Below, piece by piece: positions 55,954 through 64,000 of a stretch of 64,000 bases of DNA (the stretch's first letter is position 1; every line of letters begins with the position of its first letter). This DNA comes from Emiliania huxleyi CCMP1516. Lineage: Eukaryota; Haptophyta; Isochrysidales; Noelaerhabdaceae. Under the pieces are notes generated by a model. That model made no database searches and was not told the origin of the DNA. It was given only the letters and a program-made list of their open reading frames with translations. The stretch lies in NCBI RefSeq assembly GCF_000372725.1, contig NW_005201984.1, forward strand, positions 36,829 to 100,828, written 5' to 3'. The translations under genes and the position numbers were made by a program.

Positions 55954-58900
55954 CTAGCAGCGGTGCTCGGCCTCGTCGAAGCGTCCGATCGAGGCGCCGT
56001 CAAAGATCAAATCTACGAGCGGGAGGGGCGCCCCGGCGGCGGCGCCGTCGTCCACGGCGCTCGCCGCGGGACAAAAGGCGGGGCGGGTGTCGTTACGGCC
56101 GGCAGCCCGGTCCGCCACCCGGCTGTACGCGCCAGCAAAATCTATCACGCGGCCGAGCCAGCCCTCGGCGGCGGCGGCCAGAGCTGGCGCGGCCGCCTCT
56201 CGCAGCAGCCCGTCGCGTTGGATGGACGAGCAGACCTGCGTCGCACAAGACGGGGGCGGGAGCCGCAGTGAGTGGCTGGTGCGCCTTGTGCGTGATGGAG
56301 GCCGCTCGTGCTCCTCACGCAACCTCCACTCGGACCTTGTGACCAATCTCCAACCTCCGCTCGGACCTTGTGACCAATCTCGGGCGAACTCGGCCGATCT
56401 CGGCCGGACCTCCTCGCAGAGAGCGACGTCGAAGAGGGGCAGCCCGAGGTGGAGGTCCAGCGGGACCCACTCGCCGGACAGCCGCACGAGCTGCACAAAG
56501 CCAAACGTGCCCTGCAAGCGCAAGCACTGCACCACACGCGCCGCAACCGCCTCCGCGCCGGCGCCGCCGGCAGCAACGCCGCCGCTCGCGTCGCCACTCC
56601 CTGCCCCGGCCCCGCCGCCGCTCCCGTCGCCGCCACCGGCTTCGGCGGAGCCGCCGCCTCCGGCGCCGTTGGCGGCGACCTCGAGCGAGAGCAGGTCGGG
56701 GTGGAGGTCGGCGGCACGCAGCGGGAAGGAGACTTGAGCGGCACGCGACGGGGCCGCGTCGTACGCCTGGAGGGCGTCATCGAGGGGCGCGGGTGAGACG
56801 GATCGGGCGAGCTGCTCGCCCCTCCCTGCTCGACGAGCAGACTCGGCGGCCTGCACGAGCACCGGCGAGAGGAGCAGCAGCTCGTTGATTGCGACGAGGG
56901 CGCCGCCCGCCTGTGCTCGGCAAGACAGGTGACGGCCTCAGGTGACGACCTCCCGACGCGAGTCTGGGGGCCGGGGCGAGGGGCGGCGCGTCCCACGCCT
57001 TGGCAGAGCTCGTCTCTCCCGACCAGCTAGTCAGAAGCACGGAGGGGGCAGACGCGAGCGGCGCCGGCAGCGACCGCAGCCGCGTGCCACGCCGCAGCAG
57101 GACCGAAGGGGGTCCGGCGCCAACCGCCGCGTACAAGGCGAGCCTCGCCCACGGCGAGACCATCGCCGGGGCCAGCGGGCCCGCGTGCGGCACCCCGGTG
57201 CCGCGCGTGAAGACGGTCTCCGAGTGCGAGAGCAGCGGCGCCATCGAGACGGCGAGGCCATACGAGCGGCCGAGGAGCCGCGCGAGCTTCGACGAGCCGA
57301 GCTCGCGCAACGACTCGGTCCGCACGATGTCGAGCGGCCGACCGGGGCAGGCGGCGCGGAGGGAGGCGGCGGCGATGCGCAGCGAGATGGCGTGGTCAAA
57401 GTACTCGAGCAGCTCGAGCTCGTGCGGCCGCTCCACCTCGGCCGCCGCCTCCAGAAACGCGTCGAGCGACTCGGCGGGGATCTTGCCGACCTCGTACAGC
57501 GTCACCGCGTGCTGCTTGAGCCCGGCCGCCAGATTGGACATCATCAGCGAGGCGGCGAGCTTGGAGTCGACAAGCAATGCGATGCGCGCGCCGCTGCTCG
57601 CGTCCCGCGGCGACACCTCGCCGCCGCCCTCGGGCGCCGCCATGAACTCGGGGGCGGACGTGGCGGAGGCGGAAAGAGGAGGCAAGCCGCCCCCCGCTGC
57701 GCGCGCCTGCGCCCCTCCCGCCTCTGCCTGCCCTGCCGCCGCAGCGGCTTCGGGAGGCGCCTTCTTCTTCGCGAATCCGAGGCGGCACGCCAGCGAGGCG
57801 GCCATCAGCACGCGATCGAGGGGCTGGTCGAGCAGCGACGCGAGCTGCCGCACCTCTGCCGTCTCGTCGTTGGACACGAAGAGCTCGTAGAGCAGCTTCT
57901 CCATCCAGTCGTTGCCGACGCGGTTCATCACGAAACCGACCAGCGGAGGCACCGCCAGCTTGTCCGACGCCTCCACCGCCACCTACGGCCGCACACGGCC
58001 TCGTCGACAAGGGGTGGCGCCGCCGCAGAGGCGTGTCGCGCGCCTCGAGACGCACGAGCCCGCTCGCGTAGAGCTCCCGCACCTGGGAGGGAGAGCGAGC
58101 CGTCCTGCTGGTCTCCTCGGCTCTCGATGCACGCCCCACGCGGGCGGGCCGAAGGGGGGTGGTGGCAGCGGCGAGGCTCGCTATCTCTCTCTCTCTACGT
58201 CGAATCGCACCCCTTCCTCTGGCAGAGCCGCCGCGAGCGCGCGCCCGTCGCGCGCCGCGCTCAGCGCGACCAGAGCGTCGCGCGCCGCCGTACCGAGCTG
58301 GCCGTCGCCGAGGTCGCCCGCAGCGCCGCCGCCGTCCGCCTCGTCATCGCCACCGAGCTCGCCGCCGCTGCCGCCCAGCCCGCTGCCGCCCAGCCCGGTG
58401 CCGCTGCGGCCGCGCGTGCGGCGCGGTGCCCGTCCAGCGAGCAGATCGGCGGCGATCGACAGGGCGGGCTCGCTCGCGCACACGACCCACCAGTCCTCGA
58501 GCGGCAGGTCCGGCGGCGGCGCCGAAGGCAGCTGCTTCATGATGAGTCCGCGCCGCCGCTTCCACAGCCATCCCTTTGAGCGGCACTCGTTGAGGGCGTG
58601 GAGAAACTCGTTGCGGCCGACCCGGAGGAGCCTCGCCGCGTCGGCAGCCGTGAAGTTCGGAATCGTGTCGTACGAGCGCTCCGACCGGAGCATCTCGAAG
58701 AGCATCTCGCGGTAGTAGCGGAAGGGTGTCTCAGCGGGCCAGCAGGCAGCGAGCCGGCGCGCTAGGTGGTACGGGTAGAGGAGCAGCCGCTCGCGAGAGG
58801 CTTTGAGGAGCTCCGCGAGGTACTCCTTCTCCTCCACGCCCAGAGCCGATGACCACGGCAGTTGCAGGCCGAGCGAGTGTGCCCTCAGCGCCCTCAGCCA

Positions 58901-59020
58901 GGCGGCCTCGGAGCCCAGCCTCGCCCGGAGGGCTGGAGGCAACACTTCCCATTGCACGGCCGTCGGCCGCTTCTCAAGCCACTGTGCGACCGCCTCGCCT
59001 TCGGCTGTGCTTTCAGGCAT
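55954..59020 (-). CDS. FAM91A1: FAM91 family protein (WDR11-complex partner), multi-exon
   Basis: ATG 59020 (MPESTAEGEAV). Exon 1 contains the FAM91 N-terminal block: YHLARRLAACWPAETPFRYYREMLFEMLRSERSYDTIPNFTAADAARLLRVGRNEFLHALNECRSKG. Later exons give VRELYASGLVRLEARDTPL, then VPPLVGFVMNRVGNDWMEKLLYELFVSNDETAEVRQLASLLDQPLDRV and ACRLGFAKK. The C-terminal half has ARIALLVDSKLAASLMMSNLA, HAVTLYEVGKIPAESLDAFL, then GFVQLVRLSGEWVPLDLHLGLPLFD and the end LPLVDLIFDGASIG. These blocks match FAM91 in order. In animals it acts with WDR11 to capture endosome-to-Golgi vesicles at the trans-Golgi (family knowledge). Several Ala/Gly-rich insertions are present. Splice sites were not all resolved. Confidence 0.85.
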
Positions 59021-59120
59021 CTCGCACGCGGGGCGGCGCTGTTTTCAAAAGAATCTTTCACCGCGCGCACAACTCTGGGCACGCGCACTGGCACTAACAC
59101 AGGTACACCACTGGAGCCGC

Positions 59121-59460
59121 CTAAGCGACTCCCGCGAGGACGGCGAGGCACTTAGCTCCGTGCACTCGACCGCCCTCGCCGCTGGCAAGCTCGTTCACAA
59201 TCTGCTCTGCGATGGCCGTGTGAAGAACGACTGAGATGCGCTGCTTCTGCAGCCCCAGCCAGCTCTTGGTGGTCCAAGTCACCTCATCGAGGTACTGGGC
59301 CCGCGTCAGCTTGTCCTGCAGCACGTTCGCCGCCCCCCAGAGGATCTCGCCGACCCCCTTCCCAAACCCCGCCGAACGACTCGAACAGCAGCAGCCGCAC
59401 GTCGACGTCCTTGTCCTCCCTGGCGTAGCGATACTCGCCGCCATAGGACGGTATGCGGCG
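59121..59460 (-). pseudogene. Mobile-element-like protein fragment with a one-base frameshift
   Basis: Two minus frames fit end to end: IPSYGGEYRYAREDKDVDVRLLLFESFGG (to about 59370) and, one base out, FGKGVGEILWGAANVLQDKLTRAQYLDEVTWTTKSWLGLQKQRISVVLHTAIAEQIVNELA. The break is in a GGCGGGG run. The text has the style of a fragment left by retroelement-derived genes in algal genomes; I cannot name the domain. The fragment lies upstream of FAM91. Confidence 0.4.
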
Positions 59461-59654
59461 ATCGCCGCCCACTACCCTGCCCCCCCTAGTATGCCATCGA
59501 CCAGTCCCCGGGGCGCTGTTTTCAGGCACAAAGAAATTTAGAGGCCTGAAGGACACTGTGGATGGTTGGCGGCGGTCGGCAGGCGGCGGCGGTGCTGGCG
59601 GTGCGAGTCGCACGCCGATCGCCGTGTCGTGTGTGACCGGCATCGAACACAACA

Positions 59655-59785
<131 letters not shown>

Positions 59786-59942
59786 CCCCCCTAATATACC
59801 TCAATACATGTACCTGCGCCGGGTGAACCCCCACTCGAGTACTGCGCTGCGCGCGGCTCCCTCCTCCTCGCGGCACGTGGCATCGCAGGGCACGAAAGAC
59901 ACCTTTGCTGTCCGGTGCCCGATAGGCAGTGCGGGAGCGACG

Positions 59943-60509
59943 CTAGCCCGCGCCACCCGCCTTGCCCGCGTGGCGGAAGGTCATAAGCGTCGGGATCGCA
60001 AGCAGCAGCTCGAGTGCCTCGAACGCGACCGAGACGGCGTTTAGGACGAGGTCTGCACGGGTGACAAAAATCTGCAGGTAGAGATAGTACACGGAACCCA
60101 GCGCAACGGGAAGCGTCAAAATGACAAAGAGGAGCAGCGTGCGCATCTGCTCCGGTGCCGGAAGGGTGAGGCCCTTTTGTGCGTCAAGGGTTGGGGTGAG
60201 GCTCAGCCAAGGGCCACCTGCTCCAGTTTGTTTCCGCGTGAGCCGACAAAGAGACGGGCGAGCTCGCAGACAAACATGACAAAGACGAGCGTCACCTCCA
60301 GCCCGAAATAGTGTCGCAGCTCTCCTTTGTACGGGAGGTGTGCACCTGCGTGAAGCGCAGTCGTCAGCACTGCTTGGCGCGCAATGCCGCTGCGCCGGAG
60401 CGTGACGCGCACGTTTCCACGCAAAGAGAAGAAGCATTGCGGCGGCCCACACAAAGACATATATAGTATTGAAGAAGAGCAGGATCTGCAGCGGCAACGA
60501 GGAGAGCAT
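59943..60509 (-). CDS. TMEM216: TMEM216-like ciliary transition-zone membrane protein, three exons
   Basis: ATG 60509 (MLSSLPLQILLFFNTIYVFVW). Exon 1 ends after FAWK(C) near 60413 with a GT donor. Exon 2 (about 60347-60220) gives RAHLPYKGELRHYFGLEVTLVFVMFVCELARLFVGSRGNKLEQ. Exon 3 (from about 60170) gives LTLPAPEQMRTLLLFVILTLPVALGSVYYLYLQIFVTRADLVLNAVSVAFEALELLLAIPTLMTF. The four-helix pattern and the RLFxGxxGN motif match the Transmembrane_17/TMEM216 family. Members build the transition-zone gate of cilia and flagella (family knowledge), so the organism should be flagellated at some stage. Confidence 0.85.
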   Translation of the reverse strand: MLSSLPLQILLFFNTIYVFVWAAAMLLLFAWKRARHAPAQRHCAPSSADDCASRRCTPPVQRRAATLFRAGGDARLCHVCLRARPSLCRLTRKQTGAGGPWLSLTPTLDAQKGLTLPAPEQMRTLLLFVILTLPVALGSVYYLYLQIFVTRADLVLNAVSVAFEALELLLAIPTLMTFRHAGKAGGAG

Positions 60510-61642
60510 GAGCGGCCGGGGGGGGGGCAACGCAACGCAACGGCCGCCGTTACGGACGGCCGCGTACTTTTCTTTATCCTTGGCTCTGGAAACGAACATA
60601 CCCGACGGTGACTGCTGACAGGGTTTTTCTCTCGGGACGAGAGTGTGGAATGGTGACGGGACCCTAGGACACGGGACCCCTCGAAGATCGTCTCGCCCTC
60701 ACTCACTATAAGTGTTCACTCAGGTTCACACGGATCCCTTATCTTATGCGTGTGTACGCGCTGTGTACACACACACACAGGAAAAGGAAAGATGGGATCC
60801 TGCCTGCGTTCCCTGCCTCACTGGTAGCTGGTAGCCTAGGAAGGAACATCCGAAATCCTCGACGAAATCCCAGCGAAATCCCGGGGGCCGGGCATCTGCA
60901 ACTGCAACCCCCCCCCACCGCCCCCTCACCCTGGCCTTCCCCTGCCCCCCCCCCCCCCTCCGCCTCCCCTACTCTCAGTCAGGCAGGAGACCGATAGTCA
61001 AAGTATGCACTGTCTGCCACTGACTGCGCACTGGAGAGAGCGAGATCTTTCTTGAACGATGGAGAAGGGATTTGCTGCTGTCTCTAGCCTCTAGGCCCCT
61101 GATGAATGAAGGGCCCTCCCTCGGCGCGGCGTGAATGAATGAATGAGATACATGCGTAGATGTAGGCGGGTGAGTTGGTTGGGTGGGTGGTGGGCCTGCT
61201 GACTGGGCGGGGGAGCGGCACCCTTGTGACGGTACGAATGTGCATGTGCCCTCTTGCCTCTCATGTTATCACTAATGTCCTTGGAGGTGCGCGCTCTTGC
61301 TCCTGGGAGGGGGGCAAAGAGAAGGAGGGGGCGGGTTCGGGCTCTTAGCCGTCTAGGGTGACAGTCGTAGGAAAGCGGGGGGGTTTGAGGTGCCACAGAC
61401 CTAGGTAGGTGTGCCGCAAAGTCTGGATCGCTCTTGAGTGAGAAAAGTTCCACCCGAAGGCCGTCCTTGGCTGCCTGACGAAAGCCGTTGTAGACATGTG
61501 CGCGACGACGCAACGAGCTACGTTAAAATGCGAAACGCATCAACCCGCTTCAAGTTTGCGGCGAGTTTTGGCCGGACATACTACGGAAATTTTCTGCATC
61601 GGCCGATGACGCTCTCTCGATCTGGCCAGAAAGTCGCGACAT
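60510..61642. other. Intergenic stretch, no gene seen
   Basis: Has C-rich runs (60905-60960) and a GAATGAAT tandem near 61130. Reading frames across it are not protein-like. Confidence 0.4.
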
Positions 61643-62646
61643 ATGCTGTCGGATCTGCCGGCAGAGCTCGCGCCGCTTGCGCGGCTACCTCTCAGCCCGC
61701 GCGACCAAAGCAGGGCGAAAGCGGCTGGGCGCGCCCTGCTTGTGCCCGTCAAGGCTGCGCTGCAGGAGCGGGAGCGCTTGGACAACCCAGGTGACTCCTC
61801 CCGCCCCCGTCCTGAGGCAAAGAATCGGCAGGGCACGCCAAGTAGTTTGAGCTGCAGGGGCATGCAGTGCCTGCCAGCCTTGAGTAGCACCCAAATGCCT
61901 CTCGAAACTTCCAATCGGGGCGCGATACTCCTCTCGACACCCTGACCTCCCCCTTCCCCCATGCAGCGTCCGAATGCGAGTTGCCGAGTGCCAGCTCTGC
62001 CAGCGCCAACGTCAAGGCGATCGAGGCGTCCTGGCTGCTCTTTACTAGCTGGGCGTCGCTGCAGCTGCGAATTGAGGAGGGCAATGAGCGCCTTCCTGGT
62101 CCCGCCGACGACGCGCCCGATGGTGACGGCTAGTAGATGCAAGCACGATTCCACAGACATGCACATGCACATGCACATGCACATGCGGGGATGGGGGATC
62201 GGAGGGCCGCTCACCACCCCATCGTGCTGCCGCAGAGTCTCTCACTTTCGGTCTTGCGCTTCTCTCTGCGCTCGGGCCGATGGCGCTCGAGGTGAGCCGT
62301 AGAGGGTCGTGAGGGTTAAGGAGGGCACTGCAAGTCGGCCACTGGGGCTCAAGAGCTGGCTCAGGGCTCTGGCAGAGCTGGAGGCAGTGCTTGAGGCGGC
62401 GGGACAAGCTCTAGGGCCTTTCGGTGGTGGTGTGTGTGTGGTGGGTGGGGGGCTGGGGGGCTGGGGGGCTGGATGTGGGGTAGCTTGTCGCTGTCTGTAT
62501 CTCACGCGTCATCCTCAACTCCGCAGGCAGCATCTCGAAAGCGACGGCGGGGGAAATCGAGCCCCAGACGGGAGACGCCGCCTTGGAAGCGTGCGTCTCC
62601 CGCCGAACTTCTCGCTGGGGGCTCTTTGCATCTCTCCTCACCCTGA
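61643..62646 (+). CDS. Unknown protein, four putative exons
   Basis: Candidate exons 61643-61790 (MLSDLPAELAPLARLPLSPRDQSR...ERERLDNPG), 61967-62111 (ASECELPSASSASANVKAIEASWLLFTSWASLQLRIEEGN), 62237-62292 (ESLTFGLALLSALGPMALE) and 62526-62646 (AASRKRRRGKSSPRRETPPWKRASP...). Junctions use GGTGACTCC, GGTGACGGC and GGTGAGCCG donors and CAG acceptors, and keep one frame. The basic C-terminus resembles a nuclear localisation signal. The first ATG may not be the true start. No family recognised. Confidence 0.4.
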
Positions 62647-63474
62647 GCGAGCGGCCGGAGGTGGAACTGGAGGCTCGCGTGGCAGTCTCGAGGCGCAGAG
62701 AGCTTGGCCCGTAGCGCCCATTGATCCAGAGCGCTCCCTTCCTGTATTCTTCATTCTTCCTTCAATTTTGGTGTCTTCGTGAGACTTGATGCATGCGAAC
62801 CTGTCTGACTTGTGCTGGATGACCCACTTGTGATCTTGCGTGCATACACCATACTTTGGGAGGGAACGCAAGGGTGTCTGGTGAGTTCTGAGTTGTGTGA
62901 CGTCAGTGTCTCAGCACCCCAGCGTATGGGCGCCAGCGTGCCTACGTCTGTGCAACTTGCAGGGTGGGGTATGTGGATGGGGACCCCATTATTCAGGCCA
63001 AGGGCGCGGCGCTCTTACTACCTTCTCGTCTCTCTCTCGTCTCTCGTTCCTCAGTTTTGACATTTTTGAGGTGTGAGCTGTGACGCGCGGCGCCCGGCGC
63101 GCGCGCGCCGCGCGGGCCGGGGCATGTGCGGCGTGGGGGTGATATGTGTCTGGCACACACAGGCAGCGGTGGCAGGGGCCCGAGGCCCTCGGCGGAGGGG
63201 GTCAGTGGCACGCGCGCGCTCTCGCTTGGGGACCAACTCGATGTGTGGTGATTGTGCAGCGGCGGCGGGGAAAACACTGGTCAGTGCTTGGTAGGCCGAA
63301 CTGCTGATATGTGTTTGTTAGCGGGCTGGGCAGTCGAGCGGAGACCCTCTCGCGCGCGCGGTGCGTGAGCGGGACGGTGTGTGTGCGCGCGCCGCCTCAG
63401 CGCCTCTGGCTCTGCCTCGCTGCGGCTGCGTACGGGCTCTGTGGGCTGTGTGCGGCTTACGGGTTACGAATTCG
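62647..63474. other. Intergenic stretch, no gene seen
   Basis: Short CG-palindromic patch GGCGCGCGCGCGCCGCG at 63099; no coding feature supported. Confidence 0.35.
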
Positions 63475-63660
63475 TACCATAGAGCAAGAGCGGTGTGACG
63501 GCGTAAGCGCGTCCACGCTGCGCAGCGGCTCCCCCGTGACCGCAGCCCCTCTCGCAGCCGCAGCCGTAGCCGCCAGCCCCCCAACTCTCGCCGCTCCTCT
63601 ACCGTAGTGCGTAGAAGCTAGAATTTGTGGCCTCTCTCTAGAGCACAGAGTGTCGGGTAT
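63475..63660. repeat. Third, diverged copy of the Rieske-upstream block
   Basis: GAGCAAGAGCGG, GTCCACGCTGCGCAGCGGCT, ACCGCAGCCCCTCTCGCAGC and AGTGTCGGGTATAGG follow the order of 25970-26095. A 45-bp segment is inserted before the AGTGTCGGGT end. The rest of the window to 64000 shows no gene. Confidence 0.65.
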
Positions 63661-64000
63661 AGGTAGTGACCAGAGGGGGGTGGAGGGCAAGCCACGTGGC
63701 AGGGCGGGACACATGTCCCTAAATCCCATCTCGTCTCAGAGTTTGACCGTTTTATTTATTTATTTAAATAGAGGACGCCGGGGCGCGGGGGATGGCGTCG
63801 AGTCACTCCGTCACTCGCAATTGAGGTGCTGCTGGATGGCGGTTCGCCGTATATACGCAAAGCGAGAACAAGCCACAACGCACGGGGTGACTAGGTGAGA
63901 CGTCTCGTCGCCTCACCTCAAAGCCTGGGCAGGACTTGGTGGTGCAGCAGCCTCCAAGCGCCGCCGCAAGGCGGAAGCTTGAAGTGGCAACGCGGCTAAG

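Noticed and set aside
58159-58542. Plus-strand Arg-rich frame across FAM91 exon 1
   Set aside because: Arg-rich shadow of the minus-strand FAM91 coding sequence.

Overview
This is a GC-rich nuclear window from a eukaryotic alga, most probably a haptophyte (inference). Genes lie on both strands, are broken by short introns of about 60-180 bp, and are separated by short intergenic stretches with microsatellites. Three observations support the call. An NfuA/NifU-like protein begins with an ER signal peptide ending in an A-S-F junction, the bipartite leader of red complex plastids. A TMEM216-type protein points to a flagellate. Many introns must start with GC instead of GT to keep the reading frame and the homology. 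No rRNA, tRNA, CRISPR array or bacterial-style operon was seen. One 100-base gap of N lies at 32514-32613.

Layout. 1-4.6 kb: 3' part of RTF1 (+) and a VPS8-like WD40 protein (-). 5-8 kb: two poorly known + genes and a short asparaginase-domain protein (-). 8.5-12.7 kb: secreted Cys/Pro-rich repeats and a GH10 glycanase with a WSC-like tail (-), possibly one gene. 13-14.2 kb: a foldback element and a GA tract. 14.3-24 kb: a HIT/GDP-galactose-phosphorylase-like protein (+), a DUF218 protein (-), a U-box/ankyrin protein (-), a glycosyltransferase with PAN-like inserts (+) and a Nab2/ZC3H14-like protein (+). 24-31 kb: a repeat-rich accessory region with palindromic clusters, a hairpin array, shuffled copies of the Rieske 5' region, the intact Rieske gene (+) and a small secreted protein (-). 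31-37 kb: ASH2 (+, interrupted by the gap), a small unknown protein and an MFSD5-like transporter (+). 37.2-43.2 kb: a complete pentafunctional AROM gene (+). 44-51.3 kb: a sulfotransferase (+), a Cys-rich unknown (-), a MYND/SET-TPR-2OG-oxygenase fusion (+) and a kelch protein (+). 51.8-64 kb: an ArsJ-like organoarsenical transporter (-), the plastid NifU-like protein (+), FAM91 (-), a mobile-element-like fragment, TMEM216 (-) and an unknown multi-exon gene (+).

Most genes are unrelated housekeeping functions: transcription and chromatin (RTF1, ASH2, Nab2-like), trafficking (VPS8-like, FAM91), cilia (TMEM216), respiration (Rieske) and shikimate synthesis (AROM). The extracellular set is linked by shared Cys-rich PAN-like modules.

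The most notable signals are: AROM in a plastid-bearing alga; frequent GC-AG introns; an ArsJ homologue with a Cys-rich loop; three introns that carry copies of the neighbouring exon edge; a 26.7-27.2 kb array of hairpins; two foldback-like elements; and a roughly 120-bp dispersed repeat present in three full copies.
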